The notes below the pieces were generated by a model, which ran no database searches, was not told the origin of the DNA, and was given only the letters and a program-made list of their open reading frames with translations. A program made the translations under genes and the position numbers. This document shows, in pieces, positions 8,464-18,186 of a DNA stretch of 64,000 nt (position 1 is its first letter; each line of letters starts with the position of its first letter). This DNA comes from Gelidibacter salicanalis (lineage in GTDB: Bacteria; Bacteroidota; Bacteroidia; Flavobacteriales; Flavobacteriaceae): contig NZ_JAEHJZ010000029.1 in the NCBI RefSeq assembly GCF_016469035.1, positions 1-64,000 of the forward strand, in the 5' to 3' direction.

Positions 8464-9477
8464 ATGTTTAAAACAAAAAATACAGCTATGTACTATAGAA
8501 AAAGGCATGGAAAGGGTTTTACATATCAGGACAAGCATGGTCATACCATAACAGATAAAGACACCCGAAACTGGATAAAATCGCTTGTCATTCCACCAGC
8601 ATGGGCCAATGTGGAGATCTCTGAAAATAGAAAAGCCGATTTATTAGTAACTGGCCGCGATGATAAAGACAGAAAACAGTACATCTATCATCCCAATTAT
8701 AGAGAACAACAAAACTCCAAAAAATTTGATCGTATTATCAATTTTGCTGATCAATTAGAGCACATGAGACGTGTTACGGGTCAGCATTTACGCAAACGAA
8801 AACTGAATAGAGAAAAAGTAATGGCCACCATGCTCCGCCTATTAGAGTCGGCGTTTTTTAGACCAGGAAGCGATATCTATTCAAAGGAAAATGCCACCTA
8901 TGGTCTGACCACTTTACGTCATAAACATCTCACCATCAACGGCGATGAAATCATATTTAAATATAAAGGGAAATCGGGTCAAGAGCAGGAAAAGCACATC
9001 ATAGATAAAAAATTAGCCACTATAGTTCAGGAAATTGATGATATGCAAGGTTATGAAGTTTTTAAATATCTCGATGAAGAAGATAACATCATTGATGTTA
9101 AAAGCGATGACCTCAATGCCTATATCCACGAAGTGATGGGCGAGGAATTCTCTTCCAAGGATTTTAGAACCTGGGCGGGAACAATGATTGCTGCCATCGC
9201 TTTGGATGAATTGGGAGTTGTGGACAAAAAAGATCAGAAAGCGTTGGATAAAAACATTAAAGAAGCCGTCAACCGTGTTTCAGAACGACTTGGCAATACA
9301 CCTTCAGTGGCGCGAAGTTCTTATATAGATCCTAGAATTATTGACGATTATACCCAAGGGCGCACACTAAAATATTTTGAAGCGGAAATAAACAGGTTGC
9401 TTAAAACTGCCGAAAATTTATCCAAAGAAGAAATAGGTGTATTATGTATGCTTCGGAATCGTTTGAGAAAAAACTAA
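8464..9477 (+). CDS. DNA topoisomerase IB
   Basis: This 337-residue protein matches bacterial/poxvirus-type topoisomerase IB, which relaxes supercoils through a 3'-phosphotyrosyl link. The N-terminal domain includes NWIKSLVIPPAWANVEIS. The catalytic core shows the family block FSSKDFRTWAGT near residue 226, and KATYGLTTLRHKH-like residues supply the catalytic arginine/lysine region. The nucleophile is Y287 in VARSSYIDP. The length is normal. The usual bacterial start region is present, though ATG at 8491 (MYYRKRHGKG) is an alternative start nine codons later. It ends before a strong terminator shared with the convergent aldehyde dehydrogenase. Confidence 0.93.
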   Translation: MFKTKNTAMYYRKRHGKGFTYQDKHGHTITDKDTRNWIKSLVIPPAWANVEISENRKADLLVTGRDDKDRKQYIYHPNYREQQNSKKFDRIINFADQLEHMRRVTGQHLRKRKLNREKVMATMLRLLESAFFRPGSDIYSKENATYGLTTLRHKHLTINGDEIIFKYKGKSGQEQEKHIIDKKLATIVQEIDDMQGYEVFKYLDEEDNIIDVKSDDLNAYIHEVMGEEFSSKDFRTWAGTMIAAIALDELGVVDKKDQKALDKNIKEAVNRVSERLGNTPSVARSSYIDPRIIDDYTQGRTLKYFEAEINRLLKTAENLSKEEIGVLCMLRNRLRKN

Positions 9478-9562
9478 TATGTACGATTGGAAATTATTTA
9501 CTTCTGATATAAAAAAAATCATTCAAAAAGTCACTTATCTAAAAACACATAGCTATAAAACA

Positions 9563-9593
9563 TAATAAACCCCAGCATAGCTGGGGTTTATTA
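9563..9593. terminator. Bidirectional terminator
   Basis: TAATAAACCCCAGC pairs perfectly with GCTGGGGTTTATTA around an ATA loop. A flanking A/T-rich tract on each side suits termination of both convergent genes. Confidence 0.92.
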
Positions 9594-9618
9594 TATACCT
9601 TATTTTATAAAGTTTCAA

Positions 9619-11121
9619 TTAAAAGAAGCCCATAGGTTTCTTGTCGTAAGAGATCAACATGTTTTTTACAACACGGTAATGATCTAATGCCATTTTATGG
9701 TTTTCACGACCGAATCCTGATTCTTTAACCCCACCAAATGGTGCGTGTGCAGGATAGGTATGGTATTGGTTTACCCAAACTCTACCCGCTTGGATAGCAC
9801 GAGGAACTTGGAACAATTCGTGAGCATCACGAGACCAAACACCGGCACCCAATCCGTAAGGCGTGTCATTTGCGATAGCGATAGCTTCTTCAGTTGAACT
9901 GAATGTTGTTAGAGCTACAACTGGGCCAAAAATTTCTTCTTGGAACACACGCATGTTGTTATCCCCTTTTAATACGGTTGGTTGGATGTAATATCCTTCA
10001 GAAAGTTCACCTTCGTAGTTACCAGCGTCACCACCAGCTAATACTAATGCCCCTTCTTCTTTACCTATGTTGATATAACTAAGGATTTTTTCGTATTGTG
10101 CTTTAGACACTTGAGAACCGATCATTGTTTCAGGATCTAATGGATTTCCTGTTTTGATCGCTTTTAAACGTACTTGCATTTTTGCGATAAAATCGTCAGC
10201 AATATCTTCGTGTACTAAGATACGAGATGGCGCAGTACAAATTTCTCCTTGGTTAAGTGCGAACATTAACGCGCCTTCAATAGCTTTGCTATAGAAATCG
10301 TCATCATGATCTGCAACTGAGGGGAAGAAAATGTTTGGAGACTTACCACCTAATTCCATTGTTACAGGAATGATGTTTTCTGCTGCATTATGCAAGACTT
10401 TACGTCCTGTTTCAGTAGAACCAGTAAATGAAAGTTTTGCAATACGTTTAGATGTTGCTAAAGCTGCACCAGCTTCTGCACCAAAACCAGTTACGATGTT
10501 TAATACACCTGGAGGTAAAATATCACCAATTAGTTCCATTAAAGCAATAACACTAGTAGGCGTTTGTTCTGCTGGTTTTACAACCGCTGTACAACCTGCC
10601 GCTAAAGCTGGAGCTATTTTCCAAGCCAACATTAACATTGGGAAGTTCCAAGGGATGATTTCACCAACAACACCAATAGGTTCGTTTAATACAATACTAA
10701 CAGTGTTTTTGTCGTGTTCTGAAATTGTTCCTTCATCTGCACGGATAACACCCGCGAAATAACGGAAGTGATCAATACAGTAAGGGATATCTGCTGCACG
10801 AGACTCACGGATTGGTTTCCCATTATCGATCGTCTCTAAAGTTGCCAAGTATTCGAAGTTATCTTCCATTACTTGAGCAATCTTTAATAAAGCATTACTA
10901 CGCTCTGTTGCTGAAGACGTGCTCCAAGATGGGAACGCTTCGTGAGCTGCGTCAAGTGCAAGATCGATATCTTCTTGAGTTGAACGTGCTGCTTGCGTAA
11001 ATACTTTACCGTCTACTGGAGATACGTTATCGAAATACTGACCTTTAACAGGAGCCACGAATTTACCGCCAATAAAGTTCCCGTATCTTTCTTTAAATAC
11101 AGGTTTTGTTACATTTGCCAT
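9619..11121 (-). CDS. NAD-dependent aldehyde dehydrogenase (ExaC/AldB-like)
   Basis: The 500-residue protein is a full-length class of aldehyde dehydrogenase that oxidises acetaldehyde and similar aldehydes. Key residues are in place: N159 in PWNFP, the general base E256 in MELGGK, and the nucleophile C295 in [11 protein letters not shown]. The C-terminal KKPMGFF ending is typical of the acetaldehyde dehydrogenase II (ExaC/AldB) branch. It is monocistronic, with about 380 bp of upstream sequence. Codon use is strikingly uniform compared with its neighbours, as in highly expressed flavobacterial genes; this is an impression from reading and I did not compute it. Confidence 0.92.
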   Translation of the reverse strand: MANVTKPVFKERYGNFIGGKFVAPVKGQYFDNVSPVDGKVFTQAARSTQEDIDLALDAAHEAFPSWSTSSATERSNALLKIAQVMEDNFEYLATLETIDNGKPIRESRAADIPYCIDHFRYFAGVIRADEGTISEHDKNTVSIVLNEPIGVVGEIIPWNFPMLMLAWKIAPALAAGCTAVVKPAEQTPTSVIALMELIGDILPPGVLNIVTGFGAEAGAALATSKRIAKLSFTGSTETGRKVLHNAAENIIPVTMELGGKSPNIFFPSVADHDDDFYSKAIEGALMFALNQGEICTAPSRILVHEDIADDFIAKMQVRLKAIKTGNPLDPETMIGSQVSKAQYEKILSYINIGKEEGALVLAGGDAGNYEGELSEGYYIQPTVLKGDNNMRVFQEEIFGPVVALTTFSSTEEAIAIANDTPYGLGAGVWSRDAHELFQVPRAIQAGRVWVNQYHTYPAHAPFGGVKESGFGRENHKMALDHYRVVKNMLISYDKKPMGFF

Positions 11122-11503
11122 AATTATCTATTTTTAATTTTGATTCTTAAGTGATACTTGCCGAAACAAGTGTTGTTTAATTATAGTGCAAATTTACGTC
11201 GGGTTCTCAGCTTTCTATTTATTGATACGGTTCAATAACTTATGAAAATAGTTCAATCTAGATGTTTGCATAGAAATAGATTTATTAAAATATCACAATT
11301 ACCTAATAATCAGTGTTTTAATTATTAATAAATTTTATTTAAAATATCTAATGAACTGATTTTAACGTTCTTTAACAACATAACAGTAATAGAGCCTTCG
11401 TAGAAAATTGTTTTAAACTTCGGAATGTTGTATATCTGAGAATGATTGTTTGTTAGAACGATTGGCTGTATCTTAGGCTACTTGAAAAAATACATATAAG
11501 AGC
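11122..11503. promoter_or_regulatory. Divergent promoter region with an ATTGGCTGTATCTTAG element
   Basis: The 382 bp between the divergent aldehyde dehydrogenase and ankyrin genes holds no gene. At 11461-11476, 28 bp before the ankyrin ATG, ATTGGCTGTATCTTAG occurs. The same 16-mer with one change lies upstream of the symporter at 16132. TATCTTAG resembles the Bacteroidota -7 element TAnnTTTG, so this may be the ankyrin gene promoter. Confidence 0.35.
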
Positions 11504-12178
11504 ATGAACAACCTTTTATTACTTTTTACATTTTGTGTTATTAATACCTGTCAATCCACCATGAATTCACCTCAAACAGATACATCAGCACTTATTGAAG
11601 CGGTCCAAAAAAATCAAAAGGAGATTGTAAAATATTATTTGACTAATGGCGCTGATGTAAATTCGAGTACTAGTAGTAAGCAATCGCTACTGTTGCTTGC
11701 AACTATTGCTAATAATATTCCGATGGCCGAGTTATTGGTAGCAGAAGGTGCTGATGTTAATCAGCAAGATGACAAAAAAGACAGTCCTTTTTTATACGCT
11801 GGCGCTGCTGGCCAATTGGCATTGGTTAAACTTTATTTAAAAAGTGGTGCCCGCTTTGATGTCTTTAATCGCTATTATGGGAGCGCCCTCATTCCTGCCT
11901 GTGAGCGCGGCCATACCGATGTGGTTAGGTTATTAGCCAATACCCCAAAGTACCCTATAAATCATGTGAACCGTTTGGGCTGGACGGCTTTAATGGAGGC
12001 GGTTGTTTTGGGAGATGGCAGTAAAAAATATGTTGATATCATCCAAATATTGATTACTGCTGGCTCCGATATTAGTATTCCAGATAATGATAAGGTTACG
12101 GCATTACAACATGCAAAGGCCAGAGGTTTTCATGATATTGCAAAACTACTGGAACGGGCTTCAAAAGTGCAGAACTAA
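11504..12178 (+). CDS. Exported ankyrin repeat protein
   Basis: The 224-residue protein begins with a hydrophobic leader (MNNLLLLFTFCVINTC); cysteine 16 could be lipidated, but the preceding INT is not a classical lipobox. From about residue 27, five ankyrin repeats follow with the pattern ELLVAEGADVN, KLYLKSGARFDV, RGHTDVVRLL and ILITAGSDISI. Periplasmic ankyrin proteins in Gram-negative bacteria, such as catalase-associated AnkB, serve as protein-binding scaffolds; no partner is evident beside this gene. It ends 24 bp from the convergent membrane protein gene. Confidence 0.85.
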   Translation: MNNLLLLFTFCVINTCQSTMNSPQTDTSALIEAVQKNQKEIVKYYLTNGADVNSSTSSKQSLLLLATIANNIPMAELLVAEGADVNQQDDKKDSPFLYAGAAGQLALVKLYLKSGARFDVFNRYYGSALIPACERGHTDVVRLLANTPKYPINHVNRLGWTALMEAVVLGDGSKKYVDIIQILITAGSDISIPDNDKVTALQHAKARGFHDIAKLLERASKVQN

Positions 12179-12201
12179 TAGAGAAACAAATTTTTCTGAG
12201 G

Positions 12202-12645
12202 CTAACGGTGTTGATTAAAAATCCATTTTTGAACTTTTACTAAAGCTTCTTTAAAGTTAATTCTACTTTTAAATAAGCCGAATATTATCATAGTCAACAA
12301 TAAAGCTATAAATGCTAAAGCGCCTAAGGCACCTCCAAAACCCTCAAAAAACTGACTTTTTATACTATAGATGAGGCTGAATAGAATTCCTGCAACGACT
12401 AATTGAATATAACTTGAACAGACTTTGGAAGAGACCATACCAATAAAAGACGTCCCAAAAAAGACTACTGGAATTGTTTTAGTTAAGTAGGCATTGAGTA
12501 GGTCAGGAAACCAATAAAAGAACAAGCCTACTAATAGCGATAGTAAAGCCGAAGATCCTACGGCAATCTGTTTATACTGCGCACTGATAAAAAAGGTCAG
12601 AACTGCGCCTAATATCCCAGCTATACATATAAAAATTAAAGTCAT
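12202..12645 (-). CDS. Integral membrane protein, paralogue of its upstream neighbour
   Basis: The 147-residue protein has about four or five hydrophobic segments and no known motif. Its start ATG overlaps the stop of the preceding gene in an ATGA (12642-12645), so the two are translationally coupled. Its second half aligns with the second half of the neighbour: TIPVVFFGTSFIGM against LPTAIYCGVFVGM, FEGFGGALGALAF against FVGIGGKLGTIAF. The pair therefore looks like an old tandem duplication making two subunits. I do not recognise a family and give no function. The tail is basic and probably cytoplasmic. Confidence 0.7.
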   Translation of the reverse strand: MTLIFICIAGILGAVLTFFISAQYKQIAVGSSALLSLLVGLFFYWFPDLLNAYLTKTIPVVFFGTSFIGMVSSKVCSSYIQLVVAGILFSLIYSIKSQFFEGFGGALGALAFIALLLTMIIFGLFKSRINFKEALVKVQKWIFNQHR

Positions 12646-13202
12646 GAGATAAAGTTAATAAGCGTTACCATTACGACACCTACAAATGCTATTGTCCCTA
12701 GTTTCCCACCGATACCGACAAATAAATTTTTAGATAGCAAAAAAACAACTCCTGCTATTATGCCTGCTGCAATTACGTAAAACACTGAAGGTGCTACTAC
12801 AGGGCTAGACATGCCTACAAAAACACCGCAGTAGATTGCCGTTGGTAATTTTTTTAAATAATCAGAGTTTCTATTAATATTGGGTAAAAACGAAGCTGCA
12901 GTTCCAATAATTGCCGCTGCTATTACATTCCCTACGTCTGTATAAGTGTATAATAGGTAACATAATAATGCTCCAACTGGCACCCATAACGCAATGGAAG
13001 CTTTCTCGTAAGCATATTCGTCATGATGCAAATCAAGGTATTTATGACCAAATAAAAGTGTTAGTACAATCAGTCCAATTAATAAAATTGCGATTCTAGT
13101 ATCAATGGCATAGGTTTCTTTAACAATCATCGTTAAGAATGCAATTTGTATAAATAAAACGAGTGCAATGATAAAAAACCGAGTGGCCTTGTGTCTCTTC
13201 AT
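12642..13202 (-). CDS. Integral membrane protein, first of a coupled paralogous pair
   Basis: The 186-residue protein has a basic N-terminus (MKRHKATRF) and about six hydrophobic segments. The region GVFVGMSSPVVAPSV and the glycine-rich FVGIGGKLGTIAFVGVV resemble the smaller protein encoded directly downstream, so the two probably assemble together. The glycine-rich helices suggest tight packing, as in transporters or channels, but no transporter family is recognised. A divergent upstream neighbour is lacking; the sensor kinase gene upstream is on the same strand 187 bp away and probably separate. Confidence 0.7.
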   Translation of the reverse strand: MKRHKATRFFIIALVLFIQIAFLTMIVKETYAIDTRIAILLIGLIVLTLLFGHKYLDLHHDEYAYEKASIALWVPVGALLCYLLYTYTDVGNVIAAAIIGTAASFLPNINRNSDYLKKLPTAIYCGVFVGMSSPVVAPSVFYVIAAGIIAGVVFLLSKNLFVGIGGKLGTIAFVGVVMVTLINFIS

Positions 13203-13389
13203 TAAAGGTTATGGCATTTGTAACAGTAACTTAGATTTAATTACTGTATTTTTTTAAGCCTGCAAAATTAAGAAACAAGTTGAGAATGGCGCATAGGATA
13301 GCTATTAATTACCTTAAAAGGCATTGCGTGGAATCATGAATTAACAATAACGTTATGATTATATAAATAGGAGTACTTTATATTGAATA

Positions 13390-14988
13390 TCAAGCCGTAA
13401 AATGTGTTTCAAGAGGTTTAAAATGTATGGTAAAGATACTCTTCTCGTTGTTAGTATAGGTCATATGCCCATTAAGTTGATCAGCCAATATTAATATAAG
13501 TTGCATGCCTAATGACTCAGAATCTTCAAAATTATAGCCTTCAGGAAGCCCTGCGCCACTATCAATATAAATGAGTTCATAATGATCTTCTTTTTTCGCT
13601 ATGGAAATTTCTAAAGTATTTACTTTATCCATTTCAAAGGCATGTTTATAAGAGTTTGTTACTAGCTCATTAAGCATTAAACCAAGGTTTGATGTGGTAT
13701 CACCATTAAATATTAGCGCGTCATCAATCGTAATTGTTTTTATAATATTGAGATCTTTAACACCAATGATCTCCTCCACAAATTCTAATAATTGCTCCGT
13801 ATATTCCTTAATTTTTATTTCTTTAAGCGACACACTTCCGTAGAGTTTTTCGTGCACTAAGGCCATTGAATGTATTCGGGATTTGCTCTGTTCTAAAGCA
13901 GATTTAACAGCTTCGTCATTATTTTCTTCTTGTTGCAGACTTAATACTCCAGAAATCATCTGCATATTGTTTTTAACTCTGTGATGTATTTCTTTAATAA
14001 GGGTTTGTATTTTAAACAGGCTTTTCTCTAATTCACTGTTTTTAGTATTAATTTGAGAATTTGCAAGATTCAAATTCCTATTTAACGTCGTGTTTTTTAA
14101 GAATTGGTAAAAAATAATTATTATCGCTAATGAAATGATAAAGTACCAAATATATGCTAGGTATGCTATTGTATTAGAAATAGTAGGTTTTTCCTTGTAT
14201 GCACTTCCAATTTTTAAGTTTAAACCAAAAACATGTATGTTTGAGTAAATAAATTCATCATCAGAAATTTTAAAATTCTTATAATATTCCGGATCGGAAT
14301 TTTTATTATAGATTGTGGTTTCATCGTAAATCACTTCCCTTGTCAAATCAACAGAGTCTTTTACAATAAATTTATGCGCAAACTCCTTATTATTTTCCCC
14401 TTCATAAAAATAGTCCAATAAATATTTTACATTAATCACAGGGGTCATATAACCCAATACGTTATTTTGTTTATCGTGAACTGTAAAATTAAACGGAAAT
14501 CCAACCCAACCCTCTCTAAGATTAATTGGCGTAAATATGCGAATTTCATCAGTTGTCATTAGCTTATCTAATGCCTCTATTCTTTTTTTATCAATAAGCT
14601 CTTTTAAAGAAACGCCCTTAAGCCCTGGAGCATCAATAGAATTTGGAGCTACAACATACTTAAAAACATGATTATTGTCAATATAACTTACGACTATAGA
14701 ATCGTTAAATTTTATTTCATCTAGCAAATCTTTTAAATAGTTTTGTAAGTCGATTTCTTTAGGAAAAGTAGATGCGTTTTTGAGATGGCTTTTTAAAGAA
14801 GATACTATAGTAGCATAGACGTCAATTCCTGCTTCTGCTCTAATCATGGCATCTGAATGTGTTTTCTCTAATTTATCTTGTATTTTTTTTTGTTCTAATT
14901 CTTGGTATGAAGTAATAAATTTTTGAAGTAATATTCCACCTAAAATTAAGATAAAAATAATCACTATCAAACGTTTACTAATTGTCAT
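13390..14988 (-). CDS. Sensor histidine kinase, HisKA_2 type with extracytoplasmic sensor
   Basis: The 532-residue protein has a membrane segment at about 7-24 and another at about 274-296. They enclose a 250-residue extracytoplasmic domain that resembles a Cache/CHASE sensor (PNSIDAPGLKGVSLKEL and VGFPFNFTV). A short coiled coil (about 300-330) leads to the HisKA_2 box IKEIHHRVKNNMQ with H335/H336. The HATPase domain carries NELVTNSYKHAF and IDSGAGLPEG. Kinases of this kind often act with response regulators encoded elsewhere, and none is adjacent. The next upstream gene, an AraC regulator, is on the same strand 123 bp away. The ligand is unknown. Confidence 0.88.
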   Translation of the reverse strand: MTISKRLIVIIFILILGGILLQKFITSYQELEQKKIQDKLEKTHSDAMIRAEAGIDVYATIVSSLKSHLKNASTFPKEIDLQNYLKDLLDEIKFNDSIVVSYIDNNHVFKYVVAPNSIDAPGLKGVSLKELIDKKRIEALDKLMTTDEIRIFTPINLREGWVGFPFNFTVHDKQNNVLGYMTPVINVKYLLDYFYEGENNKEFAHKFIVKDSVDLTREVIYDETTIYNKNSDPEYYKNFKISDDEFIYSNIHVFGLNLKIGSAYKEKPTISNTIAYLAYIWYFIISLAIIIIFYQFLKNTTLNRNLNLANSQINTKNSELEKSLFKIQTLIKEIHHRVKNNMQMISGVLSLQQEENNDEAVKSALEQSKSRIHSMALVHEKLYGSVSLKEIKIKEYTEQLLEFVEEIIGVKDLNIIKTITIDDALIFNGDTTSNLGLMLNELVTNSYKHAFEMDKVNTLEISIAKKEDHYELIYIDSGAGLPEGYNFEDSESLGMQLILILADQLNGHMTYTNNEKSIFTIHFKPLETHFTA

Positions 14989-15111
14989 AGGTTTTATTGT
15001 AAGTTGTTTTACTAGATCTTATTAGATGTTACTTCAAATCATTACATGTAAGACATGAGATTTTATGTAATCATCCAGAATATAAAATGGTAGTTTAGGT
15101 TTTGAGATAGT

Positions 15112-15951
15112 CTAATTGGAGACTTCCGTTGGGCTCATTCCAAATTTGTTTTTAAAAGCGATACTAAAGTTTGAGAGGTTATTATAGCCAATTTCCAAAT
15201 AAATATCAGAAGCTTTTAAATCACCTGCAAGTAACAAGTTTTTTGCTTTTTGTAGGCGCTTATCTTGCAACCACTTACCAGGTGGCTCCTGATAGGCTTT
15301 AATGAAATGCCGTTTAAAAGTTGACAAACTCATATGGCATAAAAAGGCAATTTCCTCTAACTTTAAATTAGAATGCACATTACCTTCAACAATACTCTTA
15401 AATTCTGACACTTCTTTAGAAATTAAAGAATGTAGGTAATGTTCAAAAGCAGAGCCATACTTATTAAGAAGATACAACATGATTTCTTCAAATTTCAAAT
15501 CCAATATCGCACCGCTAAAACTATGGTTTGTAAAGGTATTAGAAGATAGAGAGTTGATAAAAGCGGCTAAATAATCGTCATTTTCAATTACAAAATAAGG
15601 GACATCTTCCTTTCGTGATTTAACATTATTAGTGTATTTGCCCAAAAAATCGATGAGTTTCTTTTCTGAAAAAAAGAATAGTTTGCAAAAATATATGGCA
15701 TCAGTATCCAATAATTCAGTCCATAACCAATTGCCTTTTTTTAATAATAGTGATTGCTGATTATTAACTGCAATAGACGTATTTGCAAAATGAACCTGCT
15801 TTTTCCCTACCTGAAGAAAGCTAAACATATTCATACTTAAATTGACTTTACTTTTGACAACGTCATTAGTCATTTTAAAATCATAAATAAAAATGTCTTG
15901 TGGTTCGTTTTTCTTTTGAAAATAGATTTCAGGGATGTTTTCAATGGGCAT
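15112..15951 (-). CDS. AraC family transcriptional regulator
   Basis: I prefer the ATG at 15949-15951 (MPIENIPEIYFQ) over a TTG six codons earlier; this gives 279 residues. The N-terminal 170 residues form an AraC-type ligand-binding barrel with no catalytic motif. The C-terminal hundred residues hold two helix-turn-helix units: LKLEEIAFLCHMSLSTFKRH, and ASDIYLEIGYNNLSNFSIAF followed by the family ending FKNKFGMSPTEV. It sits beside the sensor kinase and upstream of the divergent dicarboxylate symporter. Either could be its target, but this is inference from position only. Confidence 0.88.
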   Translation of the reverse strand: MPIENIPEIYFQKKNEPQDIFIYDFKMTNDVVKSKVNLSMNMFSFLQVGKKQVHFANTSIAVNNQQSLLLKKGNWLWTELLDTDAIYFCKLFFFSEKKLIDFLGKYTNNVKSRKEDVPYFVIENDDYLAAFINSLSSNTFTNHSFSGAILDLKFEEIMLYLLNKYGSAFEHYLHSLISKEVSEFKSIVEGNVHSNLKLEEIAFLCHMSLSTFKRHFIKAYQEPPGKWLQDKRLQKAKNLLLAGDLKASDIYLEIGYNNLSNFSIAFKNKFGMSPTEVSN

Positions 15952-16131
15952 ACAGCTTCGCTTCAACAAATATTTGAATTTGTTCTGACCACAAATTACT
16001 AAAAAATGATCGAGTGTTCGAGAGAAATCATCATTTATATTGTCCTAAGCAGTGAATAAACTGTGATTTTTATGGACTACTCAATTGAAGTTTTAATAAA
16101 AATTAGCGTCTATTTACCAAGCATTCTTCAC

Positions 16132-16147
16132 ATTGGCTGTATATTAG
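16132..16147 (+). promoter_or_regulatory. ATTGGCTGTATATTAG element upstream of symporter
   Basis: This 16-mer differs by one base from the element at 11461 upstream of the ankyrin gene. It lies 57 bp before the symporter ATG. TATATTAG resembles the Bacteroidota -7 box, so it is a candidate promoter. Confidence 0.3.
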
Positions 16148-16203
16148 CGCACTTAAAAATAATGAACAAATAGGCGGAAGCTGTCCTTAGTTAATTTGCA
16201 ATT

Positions 16204-17382
16204 ATGATGAAGCATTTATTCTCAAATTTATTATTTAAAGTTTTTATTGCCATAGTATTAGGTATTGTTTTCGGGTTATATTTACCTGAATCTGTAAACC
16301 GAATATTTACCACATTTAATGCGTTTTTTGGGCAGTTTTTAAATTTCTCCATTCCATTAATTATCATGGGATTAATAATGCCCGCCATATCTGATTTAGG
16401 TAAAGGTGCTGGTAAACTCCTTCTACTCACCGCTGCCATTGCTTATGGATCGACTTTATTTTCTGGATTTATGACCTATTTTACGGCATCCAATATATTC
16501 CCACCGCTATTGGCATCGCATGTAAACGATGTGGCCCAAATTACCGATTCTGGTCGTGAACTTACCCCCTATTTCAGTATTACCATTCCGCCTGTCATAG
16601 ATGTCATGTCGGCACTGGTACTCGCCTTCGTGATTGGTTTAGGATTGTCCTTTCAAGAGAAATCCAGTTTAAAGCTGGTTGTAAAAGATTTCGAAAAGAT
16701 TATCATGCAATTAATAGAAAACGTTATTGTGCCGCTACTACCGTTGTTCATTTTAGGCATTTTCGCGAGTATGGCCTTTAGCGGACAAGTATTCTCGATA
16801 CTTAAAGTGTTTATCAGTATTATTGGGGTTATTTTCGCTTTGCATATTTTACTGCTTTTGCTTCAATACACTATTGCGGGCGCGCTTACCAAGAAAAATC
16901 CTATCAAATTATTGGCCACTATGATGCCCGCTTACTTTACGGCATTAGGAACACAATCCTCTGCTGCGACTATTCCTGTGACTTTAGAACAAACCTTAAA
17001 AAATGGGGTTTCAGAAAAAATTGCTGGGTTTGTCATTCCCTTATGCGCTACCATTCATTTATCAGGAAGCATTATGAAAATTACCGCCTGCGCCATGGCC
17101 TTAATGATCTTACACGGGATGCCGTTTAGTTTTACACTTTTTGCGGGGTTTATCTTTATGTTAGGCATCGCGATGGTTGCAGCGCCAGGAGTTCCCGGAG
17201 GCGCGATAATGGCGGCAGTAGGCATCTTACAATCCATGTTAGGGTTTAATGAGGAAATGATCGGCTTAATGATTGCCCTATATATCGCTATGGATAGTTT
17301 TGGAACGGCTTGTAACGTTACTGGTGATGGCGCCATTTCTATAGTGGTAAATAAAATTACCAAAGAAAAATTGGTCTCATAA
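16204..17382 (+). CDS. Dicarboxylate/amino acid:cation symporter (DAACS family)
   Basis: The 392-residue inner-membrane protein matches the glutamate/aspartate/dicarboxylate sodium symporter family. Family hallmarks are the serine-rich re-entrant loop TALGTQSSAATIPVTLEQ near residue 260, PLCATIHLSGS near 282, GVPGGAIMAAVGIL near 336, and the C-terminal MDSFGTACNVTGDGA near 366, which carries the substrate- and cation-binding D and N residues. It has eight predicted membrane helices and normal length. It is probably monocistronic, with the ThiE-like gene 76 bp downstream on the same strand. Substrate choice among glutamate, aspartate and C4 acids cannot be read with certainty. Confidence 0.92.
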   Translation: MMKHLFSNLLFKVFIAIVLGIVFGLYLPESVNRIFTTFNAFFGQFLNFSIPLIIMGLIMPAISDLGKGAGKLLLLTAAIAYGSTLFSGFMTYFTASNIFPPLLASHVNDVAQITDSGRELTPYFSITIPPVIDVMSALVLAFVIGLGLSFQEKSSLKLVVKDFEKIIMQLIENVIVPLLPLFILGIFASMAFSGQVFSILKVFISIIGVIFALHILLLLLQYTIAGALTKKNPIKLLATMMPAYFTALGTQSSAATIPVTLEQTLKNGVSEKIAGFVIPLCATIHLSGSIMKITACAMALMILHGMPFSFTLFAGFIFMLGIAMVAAPGVPGGAIMAAVGILQSMLGFNEEMIGLMIALYIAMDSFGTACNVTGDGAISIVVNKITKEKLVS

Positions 17383-17458
17383 TACGATGAATTACCATCA
17401 CTGACAACGTTGATGACATACCAAGAGCGATATTAATTCCCTTTAAAAGCACAACACC

Positions 17459-18115
17459 ATGAGTACGATTCCTAAATTACATTATATCTCGCAAGGCGAC
17501 AGCCCTGAACAGCATATTGACACTATCAGAGAAGCGTGTACGTCAGGTATAGAATTGGTTGAGTTACGGCTTAACAATTTGGATGAAGCTACCGTATTGA
17601 AAACGGCACAAGAAGCACGCGACATTACCGGCATGTATCACACCCGTTTAATGATCAGTGATGATTACAAAATAGCCAAAACCGTAAAAGCTGACGGTAT
17701 CTATTTGAATACATCGGATACCTGCCCATTAGTTGTTAGAGAATACTTGTACACCTGGCAAATTATTGGGGCTGCTGCACAGAGTCTTGAAGACTGTAAA
17801 ACACTTTTAGAAAAGAAAGTGGACTATATAGGCTTAGGTCCTTACAAAGTAATCTCAATCGAACAACACTCCAACCCTGCTTTAGGACTACCCCAATACA
17901 CAACGCTTTTAGATACCATTTATACAGAAACGCCCGTTTTTGCCTTTGGCGAGATACAATTAGAAGATGTTCCGGAATTGCTAAAAACAGGAATTTACGG
18001 CATCGCCGTATCAGAAGCCTTGACTAAAGATTTTAAAAAGATCAAATTATTTCAGAAGTTATTGGGAGGCTCGAACACCAAAGAACAAGTATGGAATATG
18101 GATGACCATAAGTAA
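17459..18115 (+). CDS. Thiamine phosphate synthase/TenI family protein
   Basis: The 218-residue TIM-barrel protein resembles ThiE and its regulator-like relative TenI. Recognisable segments are LVELRLNNLD (second strand), the DGIYLNTSDTCP loop near residue 80, IIGAAAQSLEDC, and YIGLGPYKV near 122, a phosphate-contacting turn of the family. No other thi genes are nearby, and the usual ThiE residues RLKN and DD are only partly kept (RLNN, ISDDYKIA). It may be a TenI-type aminase/isomerase relative or a second ThiE copy. It is followed after 71 bp by a convergent metallophosphoesterase. Confidence 0.75.
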   Translation: MSTIPKLHYISQGDSPEQHIDTIREACTSGIELVELRLNNLDEATVLKTAQEARDITGMYHTRLMISDDYKIAKTVKADGIYLNTSDTCPLVVREYLYTWQIIGAAAQSLEDCKTLLEKKVDYIGLGPYKVISIEQHSNPALGLPQYTTLLDTIYTETPVFAFGEIQLEDVPELLKTGIYGIAVSEALTKDFKKIKLFQKLLGGSNTKEQVWNMDDHK

Positions 18116-18186
18116 TTAACGTACAATTGTCGTGCAATAGCTGATGACATCTGTAATTAGGCACCTAAATGAAGGCTGTTACGTTT

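Noticed and set aside
10331-10762. A 143-codon plus-strand frame inside the aldehyde dehydrogenase gene
   Set aside because: It is antisense to conserved catalytic blocks of a full-length enzyme and is a shadow frame.
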